Of a DNA stretch of 64,000 nt, positions 27,217-37,567 are shown piece by piece. The position numbers were made by a program, and so were the translations under genes. Origin of the DNA: Reyranella aquatilis (GTDB lineage Bacteria > Pseudomonadota > Alphaproteobacteria > Reyranellales > Reyranellaceae); the NCBI RefSeq assembly GCF_020880995.1, contig NZ_JAJISD010000001.1, positions 1,116,001 to 1,180,000 of the forward strand. The letters are read 5' to 3'. Each line of letters opens with the position of its first letter. Within the stretch, counting starts at the first letter, position 1. A model generated the notes under the pieces. The model searched no databases and was not told where the DNA came from. It was given only the letters and a program-made list of their open reading frames with translations.

Positions 27217-28317
27217 TCAGGCCAGCGCCTGCCTGACAATCGAGCAGACTTCGTCGACCGCCTCCAGCGGCATGTGCGGCCCCATGGGCAGGCTGAGCAC
27301 GGTGTCAGCCAGCTTTTCGGCAAGAGGATAGCTGCCCTTCCCCTGCTTGAGGTCGGCATAGGCGTCCTGGAGATGCGGTGGGATCGGATAGTGGATCAGC
27401 GACCCGATCCCGGCGTTCTCGAGCGCCTTGACCAGGTCTGCACGGCGAGCCGTGCGGACGACATACAAGTGCCAGACCGGCTCCGCCCATTGAGGAACGT
27501 TGGGCAATGCGAGGCTCGGGATATCGGCCAGTCTGTCGTCGTAGCGTGCCGCAATGATCCGACGGCGGTCGTTCCACTCATCGAGCCTGGGCAACTTGGC
27601 GCGCAGGAACGCCGCCTGCAATTCATCGAGCCGAGAATTGAAGCCCCGCTCCAGGTTCACGTACTTCACGCGACTGCCATAGTTCCGGAGCACCCGCAGA
27701 CGTTCGGCCAACGCCGCGTCGTCCGTCGTGACCGCACCGCCGTCTCCGAAGGCGCCGATGTTCTTGCTGGGAAAGAAGCTGTGGGCGCCGGCATCACCGA
27801 GCGAGCCGGTGCGTCGCCCGCGTACCCGCGCGCCCTGCGCCTGCGCCACGTCCTCGATCACCTTCAGCCCATGCTTGGCCGCGAGCGCCATGATCGCATC
27901 CATGTCGGCCGGCTGGCCGTACAGGTGAACCGGCATGATCGCCCGCGTCCGGGACGTCACCGCGGCAGCGATCCTGTCGGGATCGATGTTGGGCCCGCCG
28001 GGCGTCGGCTCGACCGGCACGACCCGGGCGCCCACCGCGGTCACCGCGAGCCAGGTCGCGATGTAGGTGTTGGACGGCACGATGACCTCATCGCCGGCGC
28101 CGAGGTCCCAGGCCCGCAGCACGAGTTCCAGCGCCTCGAGGCCGTTGCCCAGTCCGATGCAATGCTTCGTGCCGCAATAGGCGGCGTACTCCGCCTCGAA
28201 GGCCTCGACCTCCCTACCAAGCACGAACCATCCCGATTCCATCACGCGCGCATAGGCGGCATCGAGTTCGGGCTTGAGCTCCGCATAGACCGACTTCATG
28301 TCCAGGAACGGGATCAT
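27217..28317 (-). CDS. DegT/DnrJ-family sugar aminotransferase (FdtB/QdtB-like)
   Basis: A 366-residue PLP enzyme that transfers an amino group to a keto-sugar nucleotide. The PLP lysine is Lys185 in [14 protein letters not shown], and the cofactor-contacting aspartate is Asp156 in [10 protein letters not shown]. Adjacent to an FdtA-like ketoisomerase, it most likely makes a dTDP-3-amino-3,6-dideoxyhexose. Its start overlaps the ketoisomerase stop (ATGA at 28314-28317). Last gene of a six-gene minus-strand run. Confidence 0.9.
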   Translation of the reverse strand: MIPFLDMKSVYAELKPELDAAYARVMESGWFVLGREVEAFEAEYAAYCGTKHCIGLGNGLEALELVLRAWDLGAGDEVIVPSNTYIATWLAVTAVGARVVPVEPTPGGPNIDPDRIAAAVTSRTRAIMPVHLYGQPADMDAIMALAAKHGLKVIEDVAQAQGARVRGRRTGSLGDAGAHSFFPSKNIGAFGDGGAVTTDDAALAERLRVLRNYGSRVKYVNLERGFNSRLDELQAAFLRAKLPRLDEWNDRRRIIAARYDDRLADIPSLALPNVPQWAEPVWHLYVVRTARRADLVKALENAGIGSLIHYPIPPHLQDAYADLKQGKGSYPLAEKLADTVLSLPMGPHMPLEAVDEVCSIVRQALA

Positions 28318-28742
28318 GCGCCCCTCGCCGCTTCGCGCTTGAAGGCCTCGTAGTCCCGCAGGTACTCGCCCTCGTCGTAGAGGGTAGAGGCAACCACCAG
28401 GATGGCGGTCTGCGGCGCGAAGTCCGTCAGTTCATGCCAGACCATCGGGCCGATGTGCAGCGCCCGCCCCGGATCGTCGAGCGACACCGTCTCGCTGACG
28501 CTGCCGTCGTCCAGGAGCACCCGGCAGGAACCGTTCATCACCAGTGTGACGAGGTGCGACTCACGGTGCCCATGGCGTCCGCGCCACTGACCGGGAGCGA
28601 TGCCGTGCAGCCAGAACAGTCGGCGCGGCGCGAAGCCGAGTTCCTGATCGAACTCCAGGAAGTTGATGCTGCCGCGTGTGTCGCTCTTTCCGGGAACGGA
28701 AAGCCAGCGGCAATGACGGGTCTTGAGCGAAGGAAGGGTCAT
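28314..28742 (-). CDS. fdtA: dTDP-sugar 3,4-ketoisomerase, FdtA/QdtA (WxcM-like cupin)
   Basis: A 142-residue cupin that moves the keto group of dTDP-4-keto-6-deoxyglucose from C4 to C3. The conserved histidine cluster [10 protein letters not shown] (54-63) lies after [11 protein letters not shown]. The C-terminal [16 protein letters not shown] is characteristic of FdtA-type proteins. FdtA and QdtA differ in C4 stereochemistry of the product, which I cannot decide here. Coupled to the aminotransferase by a 4-nt overlap. Confidence 0.85.
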   Translation of the reverse strand: MTLPSLKTRHCRWLSVPGKSDTRGSINFLEFDQELGFAPRRLFWLHGIAPGQWRGRHGHRESHLVTLVMNGSCRVLLDDGSVSETVSLDDPGRALHIGPMVWHELTDFAPQTAILVVASTLYDEGEYLRDYEAFKREAARGA

Positions 28743-28761
28743 GGGCGGGCGGCAGCCTATC

Positions 28762-29691
28762 TCAGCGCTTCATCGTTTGCAGCTTGCGCCATTGCATGTA
28801 GACAACCCCGCTCAGGGCAACCAGCCCGCCGACGATCTGGTAGACGTTGGGCATGAAGCCATACGCCATTGACCACAATACGGCGAAAAACGGCACCAGA
28901 TTGACCCAGAGCGACGCAATTGCGACACCGAGCCGGCTGGCACCGATGTTCCAGAAATAGGCGCCCATCGCGCTGGCGAACACGGCGATGAGCAGGAGCT
29001 GCGTCCAGATCCAGGCGTCGGCCACCGCGAAGGGCGACCGCGCCCAGCCGATGACCACCAGGGCCAGGCTGAGCGGAACCATCCACCCCAGCGCTGACAG
29101 GGACGCGACATAGGCGCGGTGGAGCTGGCTGGCCCGGTCGAACCAGGCCTGCGCCTTGAGGCTGTAGAGGGTCCACAGGGCGTTGGAGAGCAGAACCACG
29201 ATCTCGCCGCCGCCGAGCGTGAGCGCGCCCCGGCCGAACAGGCTGCCGGCCGCGAGTATGGCCCCACCAGACAGGGTGAGCGCCAGCGCCACGCCGAACC
29301 CCGGATCGAAGCGCATGCCGGTTACGAGGCGCACCGTCACCGCCGCCACCAGCGGGCCCGCCACCTGGACCGCCGCCGCCGATATCGGATTGCTGAAGCG
29401 GATGCCGATCGTGAAGATCACGAAGAAGCCGCTCATCATCAGGCCGATCAGCAGGAAGCGCTTCAGGCCGACGTCGATCCTCAGGCTGCCGGCCCCTTCG
29501 ACCAGGACGAGGACCATCGCCAGCGTGGCCACGGCCGCCAGAGTGCGCACGGCCAGCATCGGCACGACGTCGAAGTGCTGGAGCATGACCTTGGAGACGG
29601 GCACGTTCGCGCCCCAGCTCAGCCCCACGAACACCATGGCGGCGAAGGCGCCCAGCATGCGGTTCCGGTCACGGCCGGCAATCTGGGTCAT
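28762..29691 (-). CDS. EamA/DMT-family transporter (second of tandem pair)
   Basis: A 309-residue inner-membrane protein with about ten helices in two EamA repeats, typical of drug/metabolite transporters that export amino acids or other small molecules. The start overlaps the previous gene's stop (ATGA at 29688). Shares the family layout of the upstream gene but is not a close copy. The substrate might be related to the sugar or folate neighbours, but nothing in the sequence shows this. Confidence 0.88.
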   Translation of the reverse strand: MTQIAGRDRNRMLGAFAAMVFVGLSWGANVPVSKVMLQHFDVVPMLAVRTLAAVATLAMVLVLVEGAGSLRIDVGLKRFLLIGLMMSGFFVIFTIGIRFSNPISAAAVQVAGPLVAAVTVRLVTGMRFDPGFGVALALTLSGGAILAAGSLFGRGALTLGGGEIVVLLSNALWTLYSLKAQAWFDRASQLHRAYVASLSALGWMVPLSLALVVIGWARSPFAVADAWIWTQLLLIAVFASAMGAYFWNIGASRLGVAIASLWVNLVPFFAVLWSMAYGFMPNVYQIVGGLVALSGVVYMQWRKLQTMKR

Positions 29692-30608
29692 CGCCGCGCC
29701 GCGCGCGTCTGGCGGATCTGATGCTGGGCGATACCCGCCAGCACGACGAAGCCGCCCGCGACCTGCATCCAGCTCGGCTCGCGCCCCATCAGGGCCGCGA
29801 GGCCGATGGCGAACACCGGCGCGGAATTGGCGAACAGCGAGGCCACGGGCACGCCGACCAGCGACACGCCGGTATTCCAGAGGAGCACGGCGACAGCCAC
29901 CCCCAGCACACCGATCCAGGCCACCATGCCCCACTCGACCGGCGTCGGCGGGCGTGTCGGCCAGACCAGGCCGCCCAGCGCCCAGACGACTGCGCAGACC
30001 AGACCGAGAAGCACGCTTGCGACCGTCGAGGTGAGCGCCGACAACGCGATCTGGCCGCGATCGGAAAGCCACTGCTGGGCCCGGATCGAATACCAGCTCC
30101 AGCAGAGCTGGGCGATCACCAGCAGCCCCTCCCCGCCCTGGAGACCGAACGAGCCCGGCGCCCGGCCCGGCGTGCCCAGGACCACGACGATGCCGCCTGC
30201 GACCACCAGCACCAGCGTGAAGAGAAAGCCGGACGGCGTGGTTGATCCCAGCATCACGCGCGACAGCAGCGTCGCCCAGATCGGCCCGCACATCAGGACG
30301 ATCGCCGAGGTCGCCGGATGGGCATGCGCGACGCCGAACGTGTAGAGCACCGAGAAAGCCGTCATGGCCGTCCCGAGTCTCAGCAGCCGCCCCCACTGCA
30401 GCGGGCGAGGAGGCGCCGCTGGCCGCTTGCTGAGCAGCACGGCCAGCCAAAGGACCGGCAGGCCCAGGATGTAGCGCGACCAGGACAGCAGCCAGTTGTC
30501 GTAGTGCTCGGCCAGGGCCGCCAGCACCGGGATCATCGACCCCCAGATGAGGGCCGCCAGCAGCAGCACGAGGGAGGCGCGGCGCAGCGCACCGACGGAA
30601 GGAGACAC
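29688..30608 (-). CDS. EamA/DMT-family transporter (first of tandem pair)
   Basis: A 306-residue DMT-superfamily membrane protein with about ten helices. Near the N-terminus is the typical LLLAALIWGSMIPV, and the second repeat contains LLWNTGVSLVGVPVASLFAN. It begins 12 bp after folB and overlaps the second EamA gene by 4 nt. The two could act as a heterodimer or as independent exporters. Confidence 0.88.
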   Translation of the reverse strand: MSPSVGALRRASLVLLLAALIWGSMIPVLAALAEHYDNWLLSWSRYILGLPVLWLAVLLSKRPAAPPRPLQWGRLLRLGTAMTAFSVLYTFGVAHAHPATSAIVLMCGPIWATLLSRVMLGSTTPSGFLFTLVLVVAGGIVVVLGTPGRAPGSFGLQGGEGLLVIAQLCWSWYSIRAQQWLSDRGQIALSALTSTVASVLLGLVCAVVWALGGLVWPTRPPTPVEWGMVAWIGVLGVAVAVLLWNTGVSLVGVPVASLFANSAPVFAIGLAALMGREPSWMQVAGGFVVLAGIAQHQIRQTRAARR

Positions 30609-30620
30609 CGACCGCGCCGC

Positions 30621-30992
30621 TCAGCCCGGAGAGCGACGGCGGACAACCTCGTAACCGACCCGGCAATCGCCGTAGACGTCGGGCTTCTCGGTCGAGACCC
30701 GGGCCTCGACGACCTGCGGCTGGGCGAGGCAAAGGTCGAGGATGGCCTCGACCAGCGTTTCCTGGAGGTTGAAGTGCCGGCTGCCGGCAAGCGCTACGAC
30801 GCCGTCGTGGATGATGTCGTAGTTCAGCACGTTGGCGATGCTGTCGTCGGCTGCGCGCTCGGGCTCCGCCAGCAGCAGATCGACGTTGATGACGACCGCC
30901 TGCGGCTTGGCCAGTTCGAAATCGTAGATGCCGATCGAGACCTGCAGGCGCAGGTCGCGGATGAAGATCCGTCGCTGGGAGGTGGTGGCCAT
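30621..30992 (-). CDS. folB: Dihydroneopterin aldolase-family protein
   Basis: A 123-residue enzyme of the tetrahydrobiopterin fold. FolB splits 7,8-dihydroneopterin to 6-hydroxymethyl-dihydropterin in folate synthesis. Visible landmarks are IFIRDLRLQVSIGIYDFE, NVLNYDIIHDGV and FNLQETLVEAI with the pterin-anchoring glutamate. The preferred start is ATG 30992, 2 nt after the folM stop; a GTG at 30998 overlapping that stop (GTGA) is equally possible. Confidence 0.85.
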   Translation of the reverse strand: MATTSQRRIFIRDLRLQVSIGIYDFELAKPQAVVINVDLLLAEPERAADDSIANVLNYDIIHDGVVALAGSRHFNLQETLVEAILDLCLAQPQVVEARVSTEKPDVYGDCRVGYEVVRRRSPG

Positions 30993-30994
30993 GG

Positions 30995-31756
30995 TCACTT
31001 CTTCTTTTTCTTGTCGAAGGCGATGTCGCGGGGGCGACCGGTCAGGTGCTCGCCGCTATCGACGATCAGCGTATCGCCCGTGTAGCTCGGCGTCGCCACG
31101 ATGAAGCGGAGCGCGCGGACGAGATCGTCCGTCGTCACGCCGACGCCCAGCGGGTTCGCGGCATGCTGCTCGGCAAAGCGTGCGTCGGTCTGGCTACCGC
31201 TGCGCAGGGTCAATCCGGGCGCGATGCCGGCCACCCGCAGCCGCGGCGCGAAGGACTGCGCCAGCAGGGTCGTCAGCCCCTGGAGGCCGACCTTCGAAAG
31301 GGTATAGGTCAGGAAGTCGGGGTTGAGATTGAACAGCTTCTGGTCGAGCACGTTCACGATCAAACCGGTCTCGCCGGCGGGAAGCTGCCGCGCCAGCGCC
31401 TGGGCGAGCAGCAGCGGCGCCCGCAGGTTGATCGCCATGTGCAGGTCGAAATCGGCCGCCGTCGCGGTCGGCGCCCGGTCCAGCTTGAAGAGCGAGGCGC
31501 TGTTGACCAGGCAGGTGAGAGCCACGCCGGGTGCCCTGCACTTGCCGATCAGCGCCTCGGTCTGCTTCACCGAGGCAAGATCGGCCTTCACCGCCGCCGC
31601 CTTGCCGCCGGCCTTTCGGATGGCGGCCACGGTCTCCCGCGCCCCGGCAGCCGAGTCCTTGTGGTGCACGAAGACGAAAAAGCCGTCGGCCGCCAGCGCC
31701 ATGGCCAGCGCGCGGCCGATCCGTACCCCCGCCCCCGTGACCAACGCGCCTTTCAT
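30995..31756 (-). CDS. folM: SDR, pteridine/dihydromonapterin reductase-like (FolM/PTR1)
   Basis: A 253-residue SDR. The nucleotide motif is TGAGVRIG with arginine at the position diagnostic of pteridine reductases (TGxxxRxG). The usual NNA appears as NSAS, and the catalytic pair is in YTLSK. FolM-type enzymes reduce dihydromonapterin or dihydrofolate with NADPH; direct linkage to folB supports this. The protein ends in five consecutive lysines. First gene of the folM-folB-eamA-eamA-fdtA-fdtB run, divergent from the FAD oxidoreductase across 54 bp. Confidence 0.85.
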   Translation of the reverse strand: MKGALVTGAGVRIGRALAMALAADGFFVFVHHKDSAAGARETVAAIRKAGGKAAAVKADLASVKQTEALIGKCRAPGVALTCLVNSASLFKLDRAPTATAADFDLHMAINLRAPLLLAQALARQLPAGETGLIVNVLDQKLFNLNPDFLTYTLSKVGLQGLTTLLAQSFAPRLRVAGIAPGLTLRSGSQTDARFAEQHAANPLGVGVTTDDLVRALRFIVATPSYTGDTLIVDSGEHLTGRPRDIAFDKKKKK

Positions 31757-31810
31757 GCTGCGACACCCGCCCTTGGTGACTGAAAGAGTGGCGGGTTCTA
31801 GCATGCGACC

Positions 31811-32919
31811 ATGAATTCGTCCCCGTTCGAAACCGTCGACTGCGTTGTCATTGGCGCAGGTGTTGTCGGCCTCGCCGTCGCCCGCGCTCTTGCCCTTGCC
31901 GGCCGTGAGGTCATCGTCGTGGAGGCGGCCGACGCCATCGGCACAGAGACCAGTTCGCGCAACTCTGAGGTCATCCACGCCGGCATCTACTACCCCAAGG
32001 GCAGCCTGATGGCCCGTTCCTGCGTGGCCGGCCGGCGCATGCTCTATGCCTATTGCAAGGACCACGGCGTGCCGCATCTCAACTGCGGCAAGCTGATCGT
32101 GGCGACCAACCAGGCCGAGAGCGAGAAGCTTGCCGAGATCAAGGGAAGGGCCGAGGCCAACGGCGTCGAGGGCATGCGCTTCCTGAGCGCCGCCGAGGCG
32201 ATGGCGATGGAGCCCAACCTGCAATGCACCGCGGCCTTGCTCTCGCCCAGCACCGGCATCGTCGACAGCCATTCGTACATGCTCGCGCTGCAGGGCGACG
32301 CCGAGAGCCACGGCGCGATGTTCGCCTTCAACAGTCCGGTGAAGAGCGGCCGCGTCGTCGATGGAGGCGTGGAGATCGAGGTCGGTGGAACCGAGCCGAT
32401 GAACCTGCGTTGCCGACTGCTGATCAACGCGGCGGGCCTGCACGCCCCCGGCCTGGCAAAAAAGATCGTGGGCATGCCATCCGAGCACATTCCGACCGCG
32501 TACTACGCCAAGGGAAACTACTTCACCTTGACCGGCCGTTCGCCCTTCTCCCGCCTGATCTACCCGGTGCCCGTGCCGGGCGGCCTCGGTGTGCACATCA
32601 CCGTCGACATGGGCGGGCAGGCGAAGTTCGGTCCCGACGTCGAATGGATCGACAGCATCGAATACAGCGTCGATCCCCATCGCGCCGACAAGTTCTATGC
32701 CGCCGTGCGCAAGTACTGGCCGGGCCTCAAGGACGGTGCCCTTCAGCCCGGTTATGCCGGCATCCGCCCCAAGATCGTGCCGCCGGGTGCGCCGGCGCAG
32801 GATTTCACCATCACCGGCCCCGCCGAGCATGGCGTGACCGGCCTCATCAACCTGTTCGGCATCGAATCGCCCGGCCTCACCGCTTCGCTGGCACTGGCCG
32901 AGCAGGTGCGCGACCTCGC

Positions 32920-32932
<13 letters not shown>
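31811..32932 (+). CDS. FAD-dependent oxidoreductase, L-2-hydroxyglutarate oxidase-like
   Basis: A 373-residue flavoprotein of the D-amino-acid-oxidase/glycerol-3-phosphate-dehydrogenase fold. The FAD motif is [10 protein letters not shown] near residue 16, followed by [19 protein letters not shown], a block characteristic of LhgO/L2HGDH-type proteins. [17 protein letters not shown] closes the C-terminus. Likely oxidises a 2-hydroxy acid and feeds electrons to quinone or oxygen. The stop lies inside a short tandem duplication shared with the start of the next gene. Confidence 0.85.
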
Positions 32933-34849
<1,917 letters not shown>

Positions 34850-34864
34850 CGCTGGAAGCGTCAA

Positions 34865-34939
34865 GGGAGCGCGCAACTCCAGTTGCGCTCTTTCTTTGAT
34901 GCTCGACGAAGCTTGAGCGCAACTGGAGTTGCGCGCTCC
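34865..34939. repeat. REP-like long inverted repeat, copy 2 (possible bidirectional terminator)
   Basis: Arms 34865-34890 and 34915-34939 pair over 25 bp around a 24-nt loop. The sequence matches copy 1 (9998-10074) except that GCCACT...AGTGGC becomes GCAACT...AGTTGC in both arms, so every change is compensated, and the loop is unrelated. It begins 15 bp after the nitronate monooxygenase stop and its last base is the last base of the stop codon of the converging gene. Confidence 0.85.
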
Positions 34940-35334
34940 TATGACCGCGGTCCCGCGCGGTAGCGCTTCCAGCTTCGCCACAAGAGGCCGCCGAGCGGCG
35001 GCAGGAAACACAGACTCGCGACGATGATGGCCATCGCCGCGACGAGGCAGCCCCAGCCGCGCTGGACGCCCACGACGCATTGCCAGTCGAGGGCCATGAA
35101 GACGAGCGCTCCCAGAAAAACCGGGTTGGCGACAACGGCGACCGCCCAAAGCTGCCAGGCCGGCGCCTCGACGCCGGGTTTCCATTGGCACACCAGCGAA
35201 CTCACGATCGCGCCGGCCAGCATTCCGAGGCCACCGATCAGCATGGCCTCGGCCGCCAGGAAGGCCCCCGCTCCCGCGCCCACGAGAAGGGCGGCGACCA
35301 GGTGGCCCATGACGAAGGGTCGGATCCGCAGCAT
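34939..35334 (-). CDS. Unrecognised membrane protein (tandem paralog B)
   Basis: A 131-residue protein with four hydrophobic segments (about 10-30, 33-50, 65-88, 95-120) and a positively charged C-terminus ending LLWRSWKRYRAGPRS. I do not recognise the family. It resembles the gene immediately upstream along its whole length: MLRIRPFV against MYGIPPFV, and FLPPLGGLLWRSWKR against LLPPSAGLLWRAWKR. The start at 35334 is 4 bp after that gene's stop, so the pair is co-transcribed. Confidence 0.7.
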   Translation of the reverse strand: MLRIRPFVMGHLVAALLVGAGAGAFLAAEAMLIGGLGMLAGAIVSSLVCQWKPGVEAPAWQLWAVAVVANPVFLGALVFMALDWQCVVGVQRGWGCLVAAMAIIVASLCFLPPLGGLLWRSWKRYRAGPRS

Positions 35335-35338
35335 GGAG

Positions 35339-35740
35339 TCAGAAACCACGCACGCCGCCACGACGCCGCTTCCACGCGCGCCATAGCAACCCAGCCGACG
35401 GTGGCAGCAGGCAAACGACAATGACGAGGACGGCAACCATGGGACCAAGGCAGGCGAAGAGTTCGCCTCCGCGGGGAAAGCAATGCCAACCTGCCCCGGC
35501 AAGCAATAGAGCAAACCACACCAGGGGATTGCAGACCATCGCGACCAGGAGCAGCTTCCAACCCGCTGCTTCTTGTGTTGGCCAGATGAACGACGAGATC
35601 ACGACGCTTACAGCCGCCCCTCCGAACATCAAGCCGGTCGTCAACAGTGCCGATCCGAACCCTATCTGCGCACCGGCAACCACGCCGATCCCAAGGGCGG
35701 TAATAAGCTGCGCAGAAACAAAGGGAGGGATACCGTACAT
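35339..35740 (-). CDS. Unrecognised membrane protein (tandem paralog A)
   Basis: A 133-residue four-helix membrane protein, homologous to the next gene downstream and of the same length and layout. Short conserved elements are PPFV at the N-terminus, a tryptophan-containing loop at about 52-62 and an LLPPSAGLLWRAWKRRR end. No catalytic or ligand motif is visible. Apparently a local duplication of a small membrane protein of unknown role. Confidence 0.7.
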   Translation of the reverse strand: MYGIPPFVSAQLITALGIGVVAGAQIGFGSALLTTGLMFGGAAVSVVISSFIWPTQEAAGWKLLLVAMVCNPLVWFALLLAGAGWHCFPRGGELFACLGPMVAVLVIVVCLLPPSAGLLWRAWKRRRGGVRGF

Positions 35741-35829
35741 GTGCCCTGTTCGTAGCCTGTGAGCCTACTCGACTGCCCACAGGCGGCCCAGATCGGTTAC
35801 GCCATTATCAGCTGATGGCGCGCCGTGCA

Positions 35830-36579
35830 TCAAACCAGGTTAATGCGGCAGCCGCAGACCTCGACCTGAGCCGGGCCCATCTTGCGGCCACGCTTCTCGG
35901 CAGCCGCCAGCACGCGCTCGCGATCGACGACCTTCACGTCGTAGGCCGAGACGCCCGGGCCGCGTCCGTCGACGATCGGCACGAAGCGGATCTGCGAGCC
36001 GTCGAGGCGGATGATGTTGTCGATCGCCGGCCGGTTCAGGATCCGCGACCAGGAAGCGGCGGCGCCGTCCGGATCGTCATGCTGGATCTCCACGCCGGCC
36101 AGCCCGTTGGTGACGTCCGAGCGCGCGTGCTTCAGCCAATCCTTCTCCGCCGGCGGCCACCACAGGGCCGGATCGGTGCCCTTGGGCGCGAAGGTCGTGT
36201 CCAGCGACAGCAGCACGCCGTTCGTGTCCGACGGATGGAAGTGCGTGTACTGGTATTCCGGCAGGTCCTTCTCGGCCACGGCGCGGACCCCGAGGGCCGT
36301 CACGCGCTGGCGCTCGGCGGCGGCGTCGGGCACCTGGATGATCACCATGTAGCCGCCATCGCCCTTGCGGCGGTCGATATAGCGCCCCGCCGAGGTCCCT
36401 TCCTTGAACGGCGAGACGATTTCGAGGAAATCATGCCCGGTCGGACAGACCACATTGGCCAGCCCCCACTTGGCGACGCCCGGATCGCGATAGGCGACCT
36501 CGATGCCCAGGATGTCGCACAGCTCCTCGGCGGAGCTTTCCAGGTCCTTGCAGACGAAGACGCATTGCCTCAGCCTCAT
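35830..36579 (-). CDS. VOC-superfamily (glyoxalase/dioxygenase-like) protein
   Basis: A 249-residue protein with two vicinal-oxygen-chelate modules. Module 1 (about 1-120) starts MRLRQCVFVCKDLESSAEEL, with EIVSPF as the metal-binding strand; module 2 (about 155-249) has GVEIQHDDPDGAAASWSRIL. The first strand has Gln5 rather than His at the usual ligand position. Function not evident. Divergent from the LivM-like gene across 43 bp. Confidence 0.78.
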   Translation of the reverse strand: MRLRQCVFVCKDLESSAEELCDILGIEVAYRDPGVAKWGLANVVCPTGHDFLEIVSPFKEGTSAGRYIDRRKGDGGYMVIIQVPDAAAERQRVTALGVRAVAEKDLPEYQYTHFHPSDTNGVLLSLDTTFAPKGTDPALWWPPAEKDWLKHARSDVTNGLAGVEIQHDDPDGAAASWSRILNRPAIDNIIRLDGSQIRFVPIVDGRGPGVSAYDVKVVDRERVLAAAEKRGRKMGPAQVEVCGCRINLV

Positions 36580-36622
36580 TGCTTCGCTCCCATTCGGTTG
36601 TTGTACCGGCTATCGTAGTCCC

Positions 36623-37561
36623 ATGCGGACCGTGTGGACCATGGGCTTCGTGGCAGCGGCCGCCCTCTCCTTCTGCTTGCCGGACTTCATCGTCTTCCGC
36701 TTCACGCAGGCGGCGATCTGGGCCATCGCGCTCATGGGCCTGGTGATCGTCTGCGGCGTGAGCGGGCAGTTCTCGCTGGCGCAGGCCGCCCTGTTCGGCA
36801 TTGGCGGCTATGGCGCGGCGATGCTGGCCGCACACACCGCGCTTTCGCCCTATGCCGGTCTCGCGCTGGCTCCGCTGCTGGGTTTCGCCGCGGGCTATGG
36901 CATCGGCCGTGTCGCCGGCGCGCACACGCTCTGGACGCAGGCCCTTGTCACCTACGCCGTCGTCATCGCCTTTCCGCAACTGCTGCGCTGGCGGCCGCTC
37001 GAGCACTGGACCGGCGGCGTCCAGGGACTTTATCTCGACTTCCCGCCGCCACCGACCGACCTGCTCAGCAACGACCGCTGGGCTTTCCTGATGGCGGTTG
37101 CGATCCTGGGCACCGGTACCTGGCTCGCGCACAATCTCATCCACAGCCGCTCCGGCCGCGCCATGAAGGCGGCGCGCGACCAGGATCTCGCGGCGACCGC
37201 CCAGGGCATTCGCGTGCCGCAGACCCGTGCGGCGGCGAGCGGCATCGCCGGCGCCTACCTCGCCGTCGCCGGCTGCCTGTCGGCCTGGCAGTTCGGATTC
37301 GTGGGACCGGGCAGCTACAATTTCGCGCTGTCCGTCCAAATGCTGTTCGGCCTGGTGATCGGCGGCATGCACTCGCTCGCCGGCGCCATCCTGGGCGGGC
37401 TCTTCCTGCAGTTCTTCCCCGACGTCACGGCGGGGCTCGGCAAGGGCTACTCGGCCCTGCTCTATGGCCTGCTGCTGATCGCCGCCATGGTGGCGCTGCC
37501 GGGCGGCCTGGCGGGCGCGCTGGCCCGCCTTGCCGCCTGGCTCAAGGACAAGCGTCCTTGA
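36623..37561 (+). CDS. Branched-chain amino-acid-type ABC permease, LivM family (solitary)
   Basis: A 312-residue inner-membrane permease with about eight to nine helices. VCGVSGQFSLAQAALFGIGGYGAA and the loop SGRAMKAARDQDLAATAQGI are LivM landmarks. Normally LivM works with LivH, LivG, LivF and a receptor; none of these is adjacent, so it either borrows partners from elsewhere or is a relic. The ATG at 36623 has no strong Shine-Dalgarno. Converges on an enoyl-CoA hydratase with 6 bp between stops. Confidence 0.85.
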   Translation: MRTVWTMGFVAAAALSFCLPDFIVFRFTQAAIWAIALMGLVIVCGVSGQFSLAQAALFGIGGYGAAMLAAHTALSPYAGLALAPLLGFAAGYGIGRVAGAHTLWTQALVTYAVVIAFPQLLRWRPLEHWTGGVQGLYLDFPPPPTDLLSNDRWAFLMAVAILGTGTWLAHNLIHSRSGRAMKAARDQDLAATAQGIRVPQTRAAASGIAGAYLAVAGCLSAWQFGFVGPGSYNFALSVQMLFGLVIGGMHSLAGAILGGLFLQFFPDVTAGLGKGYSALLYGLLLIAAMVALPGGLAGALARLAAWLKDKRP

Positions 37562-37567
37562 CCGAGC

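Noticed and set aside
28762-30732. One 656-residue minus-strand fusion protein with an EamA domain
   Set aside because: Only the part from 29691 down is protein-like; the upstream extension runs out of frame through the other EamA gene and is a shadow.
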